Below, piece by piece: positions 1 through 11,673 of a stretch of 64,000 nt of DNA. The number at the start of each line of letters is the position of its first letter. Position 1 is the stretch's first letter. The translations under genes were made by a program, and so were the position numbers. The notes below the pieces were generated by a model, which had not been told where the DNA came from, did not search any database, and saw only the letters and a list, made by a program, of their open reading frames with translations. Origin of the DNA: Polytrichum commune (taxonomy: Eukaryota > Streptophyta > Polytrichopsida > Polytrichales > Polytrichaceae); the NCBI GenBank assembly GCA_950295325.1, contig OX485809.1, positions 40,949,081 to 41,013,080 of the forward strand. Reading direction: 5' to 3'.

Positions 1-1942
1 ACATGGTCGATTATTGTCGATGGTCTTGTGTATGAGAATGACCAGTCGACCTTCGACGTATCCACAACTGCTTTTGAAGAGATTGATTCAATGCATCGAC
101 CAATAATCTGCACCCAATTTAACCAAATCCGTGAGTTATGAAGCTCTTTTCCAATTGACTTAGACGACAAACTCTGCCTGATAAACAGCAGATGTTGAAG
201 CTGGATTTAATAAAAGCATCATTGCACTTAGCCCTTAAAGGACATGGGTGGGGTCTCAATGTACGGCCATATACACAATTTATTTGGACCAAGTTCAGAA
301 ATCACAATTGATATATATGGGGTTCAAACCTCGTTTTATAAGTTGTCTTAAGTCAAGGAGAATATAAATATTTACTTGACATTGATGTCAGATCAAAATA
401 CAACACTTGTATTTGCATCAAAGGACACCCAAGCTGCGTATTTGAACTTAAATCTTCTTAAATCTTCAATAATATCAAGGTATCCAACTGATTCAGAAGG
501 TGCAATAAAGTATGAGCTACTTTTAGTTAGGGCCACTTTTTGATATAATTAGCTAAAAATGGATGCAACTCAAAAACATGATTTTGTGCACAGCGAGGCC
601 CAGTCTGGGCCTCGCGGATGCTTAAGGGTTAAGGCACATACATATTCACCGTGACCACTTCCCCAACTCTCACACAACACCCAAACTCGCAGCGTCTATT
701 GGATAGGATGCATGAGGCTCAAATCTCTCACCAAAAAAATCAAATTTGACACTACAAATCAAGTTCGCTGGCACCAAGCCACAGCTAATTGTTTCAACAC
801 TACCACCTGTGCAGATGAAAAGAATAGATTATTGGGATTTCTATTCAACCTTCAGGTCTTCAGACCACGGTAGATGCTCCTTGCTGCTTTGCAAACAGGT
901 AATTGAGTCCCTCCAGCCACGCAGAATTGATGAATTCAAAAACACTTCCAGCTTGAAGATGAGGTTGCTCTTGTCAACAGCCTCCGACATGTCTAAATAC
1001 TCGGCTCCACATCGAACCTCACCCACATTGTGGGCATTTAAGGTTACTGTGATACCATAACAGAACTTTGCACACATTTCAAAGCACGGAGCACTTCCTG
1101 GGAAGTCAATAACCTTAACTTCTTCATCGCTGGACTCGTGTGCCGTCATAAGAAGCTTGTTCAGCGATCCACATTTTGCTAGTAGTGGGAACTGCCAATG
1201 CCAAGAACAAAAGAGCAATCACCTCCTCAAATCTTACACCGGATGAGAGACTGGCTATCCAACACATAGCAACTCCTAATTGCAATAATATAGATAAATA
1301 GAGTTATCCTCTAACTCAACATAAATTTCAGTAGGGAGTTGGTTGTTTTGCATACAACACTTCCCATGTTCGCTAAGCCTTTGGTGCATTTTCGGAGGTA
1401 GTGTGAACATTTTATATCCGTCCACTGAGGATCAAACTCATATTGGCATACCGAGAGGTGCTAAAAGAGTTTGGCCATCACTGAACCGAAATAGGTTGAT
1501 CTTCGTTCAAATTCAAACACTACCTCAGAGCATGCACCACAAGTGGGAAGAAATTTTTGGTATTGTATGCAGAACAACCAATGGAAGCTCATGGTGACGA
1601 ACTTCCGACCTATAGTCCCATTCAGTCAATGGATAACTCTAATGTGTGGTAAATCTGCATATTCTCTCATTGAGCCACTACTTACTTCTAGCTCAGAAAT
1701 GGAATGCCCACTTTTTGGTCCATGTGGAGTATTGTGTTTTTGTAACCTGACCCACCACTTTCATTCGATATTTGAGCATGTGTTATGTCATCTTCCAAGA
1801 ACCCAAAATGCTTGCAAACTACCCAAAACATGATCCACAAGTAGGTATAAGTGTTTGTGTATTCAAGCATACCTTGTGAAGATGAAACTTGCGTCCATCC
1901 ACATCCAATGAGATGTCACTCTGAAGATCTGACACCACCGAC
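1..1942 (-). CDS. NPH3-family BTB/POZ protein, 5' part (runs off left edge)
   Basis: NPH3/RPT2-family proteins are plant-specific BTB proteins that act with phototropins at the plasma membrane and as adaptors for CUL3 ubiquitin ligase. Three exons are readable on the minus strand. Exon 1942-1873 ends in DGRKFHLHK before a GTATGC donor. Exon 1191-850 (114 codons) opens with FPLLAKCGSLNKLL after a GCAG acceptor, contains CAKFCYGITVTLNAHNV and FLNSSILRGWRDSI, and ends WSEDLK before GTTGAA. Exon 107-1 opens IIGRCIESISSKA and contains DTSKVDWSFSY. The K|F and K|I junctions keep the frame, and these blocks are the family's BTB core in the usual order. The NPH3 domain proper lies outside the window. 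The first coding exon is uncertain: a 20-bp candidate at 2041-2022 (ATG plus six codons, AG|GTTTTG donor) fits the phase but is weak. Introns are 742 and 681 bp. Confidence 0.85.
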
Positions 1943-4900
1943 CTGTATCACATCCATGTCATTTATACAAAACCATGTTGAGTCCAAAAATTCTGACATG
2001 GCACAAAAACACCAACAAAACCTCTCCCTAATATAGAACATCAACTTAAATTAGGTTCTGCCAGTCGCAATAGTCATCATTTGCAGACACTCCAAGGGGG
2101 GAGGAGCTGAAGCTACATCTGAGAATTAGATCCCTCGAGGAAGGAAAACAAATCACGACAAGAGTCCCAGCTCCGGAGAATCCTAAACAGACGGATTTTG
2201 ACAGAGCTATCCAGGAGTTCTGAACAGAAAAGGTGTATGAATTCGCCCCACTCAACCCTAATGCGAGACGACGACTTCCTAGAAACAAAGAGGGACCGAG
2301 AACAAATTGGTTGGCATGAAATGTAAGTGTAAGAAACTTAATAAGTTGGAATTAGATGCCAGACTGCGAAATGTAGAAACTTTGCTTCAATCAGCACTGA
2401 TGAGGTAAAACCAATCTAAGCCGATCTTGCTCAGCAAACCCTTCAACCCTTGCCTGACTGACATGCACTCACGGAAGGGCTAACTTACGTTATGCTGCCA
2501 CGAGTTGTAAAATTGTCGGGCTTTGACCCCAACCTCATGAACTTCATGGCCGCCAACTTGTTTCTTCTTCAATCCTGTCCCTGGTGTATGAACCTTTTCC
2601 TACACCTCTAATTGATCTCCGAATTGCGCATGCTCTGCTCTCGCCTCTTCAATCCTTTCCTCTAACCCCTTCATAAACTGCTCCCTTCTTCCTGCGGATA
2701 CTTCTCGGTACTGTGTTCCAGTGACCACCACCTGTCTCGCAATGAGGTACTGAAAAACTGGGCACCGCCATAGCCAGCTCAAGTCGTTGCTTTTGTCGTC
2801 AAATTCTTCCCAAGCACACTAGAGAACTTGGTGAATCCTCTGTGATGCAATAAGAAAAAATCTCCAAGAGCTTTGCCGGCCCTACTAATGGTTCCGAGGC
2901 AGTCGAAGAGCTACCAAGTGCCAACCACGCATCAACCTAACCCCGCACCAGACAATAGAGAGCCCCTTGTCGAAGCGGCATTCTACATTCCTCTCACACC
3001 TATTCGTCTATCTATCTATACAATTATGCTGCTTCAACGACACCACCACCTCTCGTGAGTCTTCGATCCAAGGTGGATTATAGCCCCCGAAATGCTGATG
3101 CTGACTCCTCAACTGCAGCCTAAGCCAGCCAGAAGCTGTAGTGCAGCTGTGTTGCAGCTGAATTGCAATCTGACAGTGGGTAAAACATTCAGGAGGCTCA
3201 ACCTCTCCTCTTGCACCCTCACACAACCTTCATATTCCCGGGATACGGTAAAATCCTCGAGCACCGAGGCGACCATCGCAAGAATACAAAGCTGAGATTA
3301 CCAGAACCCCCAAAATTTCGAGAAACAAGCTCACGGTGAGAAACATCACACCTCCGTCAACTAACTTAACTTGACTTGACTTATGTCGGCCACCATACAA
3401 GTTAAGAGCAGTAGTTTCTGAGACAAGCCACAAGAAAGAAAGAAAGCAAGAAAGTGGGAGGCAGTCGAGGCGTGAGGTTTGGGCAGAAGGGAACAAGCTT
3501 GCAGCGAGACTGATAAGCTGAGAGGATTGTTGCAGCTGCAACACACAGCCAATTGGACAAGACAGGAGGAGCCAGCAAGGGCCAGCCAGGACGGCGATGA
3601 CACCACCTACTCCCCAACGTGAAATGTAAGGCACTTCATCAGCAAAAGGCACCTGATGAGGGTAGGCCGGGAGGGCAGACAACATGAGAGAGAAACTCAG
3701 ACTACTCAGACAGTAGTTCCCTACTCCTGATGCCCTACGGCTAAGGTAAGGTGAAGGTGAAGGTGGTGAAGGTGGAGGTGGTACCCCACACCCAGCCCAT
3801 CCCATGCATCATCAACACATGAGCCCCCCAAGTGTGTGACCAATTGTGATTGGGAAGTCTGCACATGAAACTGTGTAAGAGGATTATGGAGGTGGAAGTG
3901 TGCTTGAGTGGTAATGTCAGCGCCGTATGACCTACCGACCAACGAGACTAACGAAATGACCCTCCCATGCGAGCTGTACCGGTTACATGAGCAGTGATGC
4001 AGGCAATGAGAGTGGAGTGCAGTGGGGAGACAGACGGGCAGGGCAGGCCAGGCTACGCTGTACCCAACCTCTGCCAAACCTGACCCCACAATGTCTGCAA
4101 TGAACTGCACTTTACTCTCTCTAGATCTCTCACCCTCTTAACAATTCCCCGGAAATTACCTTCAACTTAACCCAAAGCCCTTGATCTTGACGGGAGCCGG
4201 TGCAATTGCAGGGATGATGTCTATATCTGCCTTTTATCAGAATTACCTTCACCTGGTCTAATTTGTGCTATTGAGCAGTCCCATCTTCTCGAGTTGGCTT
4301 AAGTTAACCCTCCTGCAAGCCGCCCTAAATCTTCCTTGCCTTGCCTTGTCTTGCTTTGCCTTCACGACATGGCACGCAGGATGTGAGCTTCTGGAACCCT
4401 CTGAGGTCGACAGACACCAGACTCGGCCTTCCATTCCCTAACAACCCCAGCAGATCGTTCCCTCGGAACTCCCACACCGAAGCAATCTTCTGTCCCTCTC
4501 CTGCTGTAAGAACAGTTTTCCCGGAATCCACCACTGGTCCCTAACCCTCCCCCTCCAGCAGCCTTTACATATATACGTTAAACCTTTCGGCTCCTCTTCG
4601 GCACCTCCCGCCGTCCTACTGCTGCAGTACCATTACCTTAGCAAGTTCAAAGCTCCAAAGGTTAGCAAAACAAAACGGCAGGGAGGGCCTCCCATACTTA
4701 CACGAATTTGCAAAACTCCAACACACAACTCCATGTTGATGCTAACGATGATGATGATTCCACTCCATGGAACCTTAGCAGCTGCAATATGAAACTTTTT
4801 ACTTGCCTACCTATTTCACCAGTAAATGGCAATAATTTAACCACGGTTAAGTTTCTGAAACTCTGACACCATGCCATGCCATGCAGAGTCCCTCCCTTTG

Positions 4901-5126
4901 AACTTTCCTCTCCTTTCCTTCCTTCCCCCAGACAGGGTTAAATTTAGTAAGTAAGGCGGGTCCGCTTTCCACTTTGCAAGAAAGAGTGATCGGTGGCTGC
5001 TTGTCCGACGCCTGGCCTCCTCCGCTGCCGAGGTGGATCCGGGAGCTCCACATGCTTCCAAAGTTTTTTCCTCTCATCACCGGCTAAGCTTAATCCTGCT
5101 GCTTCTTACCTTGATCCTTCTTCCAT
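1943..5126. other. Gene-free upstream region of the NPH3-like gene
   Basis: No convincing exon is seen apart from the weak 20-bp candidate at 2041-2022. From about 2600 the base composition becomes richer in GC than the flanks, with CT-rich runs and short TC/GA tracts, as is common for plant promoters and 5' leaders. The longest open frames (for example 3805-3230 on the minus strand) are low in family signal and look fortuitous. The stretch could hold the promoter and 5' UTR of the minus-strand NPH3-like gene. That assignment is inference from position. Confidence 0.4.
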
Positions 5127-5700
5127 GAGGAGAGTATCATCAAAATTCATCTTCACCCCCATTCTTCAGCAAGATGCGGTTGAAGGCTCAATCGAGCAGC
5201 AACTTTTCATTTCGAATACCTACATACATACATACCTAGGACTTGCTGAATCCCCCATGCGCCCCAAATGCGCCCGCATTTGTTAAGGCAGTCATTGGCT
5301 GGTCTTCTGTCAACTGCCATTAGCAGAATGATGATCAAAATCCATCTCCGTCCTCCATTTTCTTAAAAGCAAGATGCGGTCGAAGGCTCCTTGAAGTAGC
5401 AACTCAATTTTCCTTCCATTCCATCTCTGGCATGTACATAACTCAGGACTCCCCAATGCCCATGTGTCCAAATGTGTCCATTCGGTAAAGGCAGTGAGTG
5501 GATGGACTTCTTTCAACTGCCATGAGCCGAAACGGTAATCATAACTCATCTTCCATCCCCATTTTTTCAGAAGCAAGATGCGGATCCAAGGCTACCCAGG
5601 TGCAGCTTTTGACTTGACAAATTTACGACCCGTCACTTGATTAGCTTGCTCCCAGCGATGTGTCCAGATATGTCCAAATTTGGCAAGTTAAGGCTTGCTT
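5127..5700 (+). repeat. Degenerate tandem repeat, ~200-bp period, ~2.9 units
   Basis: The phrase GCAAGATGCGG recurs at 5169, 5369 and 5573, giving periods of 200 and 204 bp. Surrounding sequence repeats too: an ATCAAAATYCATCT-like block lies before each phrase and a TGTGTCCAAATGTGTCC-like block lies after it. Units have diverged, so this is an old duplication. A GA-rich microsatellite follows at about 5741-5772. No gene is seen in it. Confidence 0.75.
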
Positions 5701-6090
5701 TTCCCCTTTTCTCTCAATTTCTTGCCTCGAGATCCTTCGGGGAGAGAGAGAGAGCGAGAGAGAGAGCGCGAGGCGCAATGGTGGCGGCGCAGGAGCGACG
5801 AGGATGAGAGTGTTGGACAGAACATTGCAAAATGGATGTACTCCGTGAATATGTGGATGAAATGTGGAGGTCCAATTCATGCACCTCATGATCATGATGA
5901 AATACTAAAAGAAAAAAAGAAAAAAAAGAAGGTCAAGTGAGCCCATTCTCCATACTCCTAATACATGTCTAAAGAGGCTCCACCAGTTTAGGGCCTTTTT
6001 GTTGGTCAAACTTGAATTCCATAAATTACTTGAGAAAAATCCATAGTTTAGACGTGTTTTACACTGCGTTTGCCCCTAAGAATTCAACTA

Positions 6091-7425
6091 CTGTTCTCCC
6101 TCTTTAGTATGACACATTTCGGAAACACCCAAAAAGTCGTATTATCGAGGGAATACGAAAACATAAGTAATATGAGCTTAAATATAGATGGTATAAAATA
6201 ATAACTTATAACTCCAAACAAATACAAATATTCTCAAGGACTCTTGAAATAGAAGTCCAAAGATTTCTGGTGTTGCCTACCCAAGTTAGCAAATGTCATC
6301 TTAACTGAATTTCCTACTCACTTTTGAAAACTAATCATTTCATTAACACCAACATATAAAGAGACATCTAATAAGAAACTAGACAACAATGATGCATGAC
6401 TTTTAGCATCAAGGTACTGGTGATACTACCGTATATCACCCGTGTACAAGGCAATATATTAGGCAGGGGGCCACTCTAACCCTAACCATGTCCATTCTAC
6501 ACTAGTAACCCTAATTATCATTAAGTTCCCAATGATAAGTGAAGTTCTCAAGTAGTTCCCCTCAGGGAGTATCATTAGCGAAAATCGTAAAAACAACGTG
6601 TGATAAAAAAATTAAAGTCTAATATATTCATTGTAGATAATTTTGCAAAAAAAACATACATATAATATAAGGGGGTTTTAAATAATGAAACATGTTTACA
6701 TGTAAAATACCATCACATATAACGGCCTCTTTTATCTAGTGAGTACATGTAAAATAACGTGAAAACAATTACTAGGGGTAGGGGGTCTAGGGTAGGGTTT
6801 GTGCTAGTGGATGAAAAGAGGTAATTTTATGTTTCAAAAGCTTGGATTGATGGCTTCACAGGCTGGTTGGCTTGAACGGTACTGAACCAACATATCCAAT
6901 GTGGAGTTAATGTTCTATACCTACGTGCCATGAGGGAAAATTTCAGCGCGTTGTTTAAATTGCAATCTTCATTCCAATTTTATTTCATTGTATAAGTAAA
7001 AAAATAGGTTATTTTTAAATGATTCCCCCAAAAATTTATAATTACTAATAGGGTGTATTAAAATACAAGCATTTACCTTTAATTTGAAAAATACCATACC
7101 TTATAATATTTTATGCAAGGTAAATAGACCCCCGATAAACAAGTCCTGAGCACACGTGTATGCATTAATATAAGAGGCAGTGACCTCCCCGAGTAGTTCC
7201 CAAGTGAAAAATAGATGTATTTTAGATGCACATAACATAGATGAACGGAATTTAAACATTAACAACCTCTTTAATATGACAAAAGGGAGATTCTAAATGT
7301 CACATTATAAAGTGTTGTAGTCGTATAAAGCGGGAGATTTGAACAAAAAAGCTCGGTCTAGCAAAAATGTGTCATAATATCAAGGGTGTCATATTAACGA
7401 GTGTTGTATTAACGAGGTTAGACTG
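6091..7425. mobile_element. Non-autonomous pogo-like (Tc1/mariner) element, copy 1, carrying a nested insertion
   Basis: The left end after TA (6089-6090) reads CTGTTCTCCCTCTTTAGTA and the right end before TA (7426-7427) reads TTAACGAGGTTAGACTG. They form imperfect terminal inverted repeats of about 26 bp (17 matches). A second copy at 23029-23687 shares both ends and most of the interior, which fixes the boundaries. There is no transposase. The ending GGTTAGACTGTA is shared with the pogo remnant at 8265-9213, so the two families are related. The copy is longer than its sister because of the insertion at 6561-7191. Confidence 0.8.
6561..7191. mobile_element. Nested ~631-bp insertion with 10-bp target duplication (Mutator-like by TSD length)
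   Basis: AGTAGTTCCC occurs at 6551-6560 and again at 7192-7201. The sister element at 23029-23687 has this sequence once, so the intervening 631 bp arrived after the two copies separated. The ends (CTCAGGGAGTATCA and, inverted, CGGGGAGGTCACTG) resemble each other only weakly. A 9-11 bp duplication is typical of Mutator-like elements; that class is inferred from duplication length alone. The interior is AT-rich without coding capacity. Confidence 0.65.
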
Positions 7426-7844
7426 TACACTAAATGGCAATGTGGCATCTGATAGATATTCATGTTAAATCATACAACCAAAATTGAATTTTACCATAAT
7501 TTATATTGACTTGTGCTACATAAGCAATGATGTTGTACTTTTTTTTCAAATGTTCATTTATTGCAATTTATTATATTGTATTATGTCATTATTATAATGT
7601 GCATGAATTTTAGAGTAATTTAAGAATGTCCTTAGACAAATCATAGACGGAATAAAAAGTTGTATATGTGTGGTGAAATTGAAGGTGCAAGATACAGTTG
7701 ACCACATGAAAAAAGGGGCTTCCATGCGATAAATATAAAAGATAACCCCCTAATATTCTCAACAAGGACAAAACGAATTGTAGCTTGTAGCTTAGTGGGA
7801 CCCCAGCTGCATTGAACTAGGTAGTAACCACAAACCCGTATATG

Positions 7845-8033
7845 TTTTTCTTTTCTTTTTTGAGACAGAAGGCCGACAGGCCAGCGCCAAAGCACAGGAG
7901 GTAGTTCATCACCTGGCAAGTTTTTTCGTCAAGTAGAGAGGAGATTTCACAGCCGGGATTCGAACCGCCAACCTCTTCCTTGAGATTTGGGTATCTCTCC
8001 ACCATCATCCGGTAGTTTAGGGTCATCTCGGAC
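7845..8033 (-). mobile_element. tRNA-derived SINE with 17-bp target site duplication
   Basis: Read on the minus strand, the element starts GTCCGAGATGACCC, carries a tRNA-like B box (GGTTCGAATCC) with an A-box-like stretch upstream (GATGGTGGAGAG), and ends in an A-rich tail (AAAAAAGAAAAGAAAAA). It is flanked by a perfect 17-bp direct repeat, CCACAAACCCGTATATG, at 7828-7844 and 8034-8050. Pol III promoter, A-rich tail and long target duplication together define a SINE. The body is about 189 bp. A diverged relative lies on the plus strand from 13089. Confidence 0.9.
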
Positions 8034-8264
8034 CCACAAACCCGTATATGGATGACATGTTGAATCATTTGCAACAACTACAATTTTGTGTGACACCCAT
8101 GCATATATAAAAATTAATTTTTAATTTTAATTTAAAAAAAAAAAAAACTTAGGTATACCAAGTTTGCAAGTGTGGTCCTCATCTCACCCCAAGAAGATTG
8201 GATTTTGGTTCACAACACCTACTAGGAGTTGGGAGTAAAAGTGGCCTTCCCAAGTTTGTCTCTA

Positions 8265-9213
8265 CAGTCTAACCTTGATAATGTCACCCTTGTTAATAGA
8301 ACACCTTGATATTGTCACCTAAAAGTTTGAAACCGATTTTCATAGTGTAAAACTCCCTCGTTATTATCCCTATCACCCTTGGTAATGTCATTATTTTTTT
8401 CCAAAATCCGTAGTGTAAATGTGATAATACCAAGTATGGATGGATTGTATGTGATGGTTGGATGGACAGATTGTAGTAGCCGAAAGGGTCATGCGCCGCC
8501 CCTGTGATAAATGCAATGCTTTGGAATTGGGCAATCTCATCGCCGTATTGAATTTGGGTTTGGATGTCGCAGGCAAGCTTGTAGAAAAGCTTTGTCCTTT
8601 GGAGTACATAAACATGGAAGGTGAAGATGATTTTGAGGTGGAATATTCTACTGAGGAGCTTGTGCAATTAGTGCAAGATGGCGAACAGGTTCTTGATTCC
8701 ATGGAAGTAGACCCATTGATTGTTGATCGCAGTGATGATGAGTTTAAAGTAGTGAAGCTAAGCGATGCACAAAAATATGCTAAAGATCTTTTGAATTTTA
8801 TGGCTAGCCAAGGTTCTCAGATTTTCAACACTCTGGAGTTGTTAGGAATGGAAAAAATCCATGACAAACTCATTAGAATTGGTGTTGCACATTTAACATC
8901 AACAAAACAATGTGACATTAGAAGCTTCTTTGTCTCTAGTGAGAGGTCTTTACTTGATCTCAATGACACATTATGATGTGCTCTTGTTGTTATTCACAAT
9001 TTTGAATTAGATTTTACATTCAAAAACATTGAAGTCTAGTATTTGTTATTTTCTTTTTTACATTGTAATTTTATTTTGATTTTCTACCTATTTTTTTGAT
9101 AGTATCACATTATGCACAAATCTTCAAAATGTGACATTATCAAATATGTCACACCTTGTTTATATCACTCTTTTTGGTGAAACGGATGGTGTGACATTAT
9201 CAAGGTTAGACTG
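8265..9213 (+). mobile_element. Internally deleted pogo-like (Tc1/mariner) transposon with 23-bp perfect TIRs
   Basis: The left end CAGTCTAACCTTGATAATGT (first 20 of 23 bp) at 8265 is matched exactly, inverted, by 9191-9213, and TA dinucleotides flank both ends (8263-8264, 9214-9215). TA duplication and CAGT termini are typical of pogo/Tigger elements. The element is 949 bp and keeps only the C-terminal part of a transposase (see 8458-8976). It is too short to be autonomous. Confidence 0.92.
8458..8976 (+). pseudogene. C-terminal remnant of pogo/Tigger-type transposase with PIP-box-like tail
   Basis: An open stretch of about 170 codons fills most of the short element at 8265-9213. It has no DDD catalytic core, so it can only be the tail of a transposase. 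Visible features are an acidic middle (EGEDDFEVEYSTEEL) and a C-terminal QCDIRSFF. The latter matches the PCNA-interacting (PIP) pattern Q-x-x-I-x-x-F-F; a PCNA-binding motif near the C terminus has been described for Drosophila pogo transposase. The first ATG of the full protein is lost, and the open frame begins at a TTG, so no start is proposed. Identity as a pogo tail rests on the surrounding TIRs and this motif. Confidence 0.65.
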
Positions 9214-9215
9214 TA

Positions 9216-10896
9216 CTTCATTCTGAATAAGGTCCCAGTCAACTAAACTGAACCCTTGACCTAGAACAAAGAGTCAACTCGATCAAAAATAACAAAGAAT
9301 GGGGCGTGCAATGTTTCTCTGCGTTTCCACACTCCTCCAACAAGGTAGGTGTCACAAAACTTCACGCACACAAGATCAGTACACTGAACATGCTATTTAA
9401 TGTCACTTATTATTTGGAGTTACACAATGTTGTATCCTTCTACTGTTGATTTAATTTTTAAATTGTCAATGTTCTATAATGTCCAAAGAACCAAATTGAC
9501 ATGTGTTGGTATAATAAGAGATACACACTAAATAGATAGAGTAATGCGTGATTTGAAGTAGTAAGTGACACCAAATGCAATCTATATAGTGTATATAACT
9601 GAGAGGTATTTTCAAACAAGAAGGTTGCAAAAGCTTGCCCGTTCAAACGGGTACGTGGGGGTAAAACTCTCGGTCAGCTTGAAATCTTGTGGGCATGCCA
9701 TGGCCAAACATCACACGGAAAGACTCCAAACTCTACTTTTTTTCTAAAGTTTTAAAAAGTTTTAAAAAATCAAAATTGGAGGCCGTGTACGTACTAACTT
9801 TTTAAGGTATTTGACCAAGCATGAAGTATGAGTTTAGGAGCTTGGCCAAAGTACTCGGAATTTGTCTCATCCATTTCAAGTTTCCTCTTGTTGCTATATA
9901 TGCCACATGGATCTTAGGAAAACGATGACGAGGCAATTTGAATTGTTTTTAGCCTCTATGGCAGGATTGGGGTCCCGTACATAATCTGATGGAACTCATG
10001 ATCTTTACAAATGTTCTAGATTCCAAAGAAAAAAAAACTAAAACTAAAACTATATGTATATATATATATTAAAACAAAGTGTCAAACCGGTATGAATGTG
10101 AGGGCCATTTCACACATGAGCCAAGAGCCGTGGCCATGAAATTGTGAGAGCCCAAAAGAAAGTGTCCAAAGGCCGTCCCAAGACACCTCCAAAATCATGT
10201 AGTGTAGTCACGGACCCTCAAGTGTAGTGTGAAGTCATATGTGACCGGGCCCTCAACCAAATGCTATTTCAATGAACGTCTATTCATGCATGTCCTCACA
10301 CTTGATGAAATAGAATAAATCAATGATTGTGAGTGTTCGGAGTGCCATGGTCTCCCGGTTTCACGTTAGGCCTACCTCCAAGAGGTGGTTTTTGAAAATA
10401 ATCCAAGTGACCATGAAACATGTAGGATGCCATTCAATTCCGTGTAGGGATCCATGTAGACTTTACCATCCATCTTGCATTCACTTATATACTCCGTTGG
10501 TCCCTCAAGCGTAGTGTGAAGTGAACTTGGACCGGCTCCGCCTTTTCCACCAATGGGAGTGCTTGAAGTGTAATGGTCACGGGCTCTCAGTCTCGTGTGT
10601 GGAGTGGCCCTGAGTCCAGTGGCCTTATCCTGATTAAGATTTCCCTTGTTACATGATAAGATGTACTCCTACTTTGTAGTAGCCTAGGTGGGTTATAATT
10701 GAGATCTCGTATTGAAGACACTTGATGTTTGTGTTGATAAAAAGAAAAAATGTAAAGAAAGTCCAAAGTTGCTTTTGCATAATGTGCTAATTGTTCACCT
10801 AAAGTAGGGTTGACAACTAACTTGTTGCAAAAATAGGGAATAAACCCCACAAACTTCCACCGACATGTTGTTGTTCTTTTGGAATGTCATTGGTAA
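9216..10896. other. Gene-free AT-rich stretch
   Basis: No exon-like frame with splice signals is seen. The stretch around 10080-10260 (AGGGCCATTTCACACATGAG and following) resembles, in inverted orientation, the sequence near 31345-31410, suggesting a further dispersed MITE. A short AT microsatellite lies near 10052-10070. Confidence 0.4.
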
Positions 10897-11047
10897 TACA
10901 TAACATTATTCAAATTTACAATATTGTTCTGTGGGACTAACAATATTCCATGAAATATTCTCCACATTCAGGTTGAATGTGGGAAATATTCTATGGGAGA
11001 TTGTCAGTCCCACATAACATTGTTATGGATCTGAATAATGTTATGTA
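10897..11047. mobile_element. Foldback MITE, ~151 bp, near-complete palindrome (copy 1)
   Basis: The ends TACATAACATTATTCA and TGAATAATGTTATGTA are exact inverse complements. The interior continues the palindrome with mismatches, through AATATTCYCCACATTC and its inverse around the centre near 10970. A close relative lies at 12677-12825. There is no coding capacity. The transcript of such an element would fold into a long hairpin. Confidence 0.85.
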
Positions 11048-11385
11048 TGTCTAGTAGAGTTACACTAGTTTTACTCAAATGGTGTTTTCTATTACATGAT
11101 TCTCAATAGTTTATCATTATTTCACGCTTTAAAAATGCATTCTATACAACCCATATAAAACCCCAAGCTTCGTGTAATCATTCTTGTGCGAGCATGGTAA
11201 ATGAGATCCACAAATGTACCCTACAAAGATTCAACATCAAAAGGTTGAAAATTGCAAACTAAATTTGAAATTTGTGGCTCTTTTTGATGTAGTATATATA
11301 AGTTTTATTGTTGAGAATATCATAATTTTCTTGAAAATACATTGAAAGGAATTGTGTACATATTATTGGAGATTGTTGAAGTACA

Positions 11386-11673
11386 CTAAATACTCCCAAT
11401 ATTGTGGGCTACAGTAATTTTCTAGAGCCCATGCTAATCCTCATAATGAACATTAATGGTGGCCACATTAATTGTTTTTCTTTAAAAATTAGTGTGCATG
11501 ATTATTTAATTTTATGCCACTTTTGTCCAATAACTAATGTTCACTGTGTTGATTGGAAGTCTTCTTGAAGACATAGGGGAAGACCGAGGGTCTTGGACCC
11601 ATATTAATTCCACCTTGACTCGATAACTATTCTAGCCCATGCTAATTTCCCACCCACACTAATAGGACTATTT
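11386..11673. mobile_element. MITE of the TACACTAAAT family, ~290 bp
   Basis: The left end reads TACACTAAATACTCCCAAT and the right end AATAGGACTATTTAGTGTG, giving related inverted ends. Inside each end are inverted blocks around GGGCTA / TAGCCC-ATGCTAAT. The outer motif (TACACTAAAT / ATTTAGTGTA) recurs at 35052-35472 and 63060-63822. No coding sequence is present. Confidence 0.55.

Noticed and set aside
3230-3805. 191-codon minus-strand open frame, proline/serine-rich start
   Set aside because: Overlaps several other frames of similar length, has no family motif or splice pattern, and lies in GC-rich upstream DNA where long chance frames are expected.
7900-7990. tRNA gene suggested by GGTTCGAATCC on the minus strand
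   Set aside because: No cloverleaf is apparent, and the motif is within a SINE with an A-rich tail and 17-bp target duplication.
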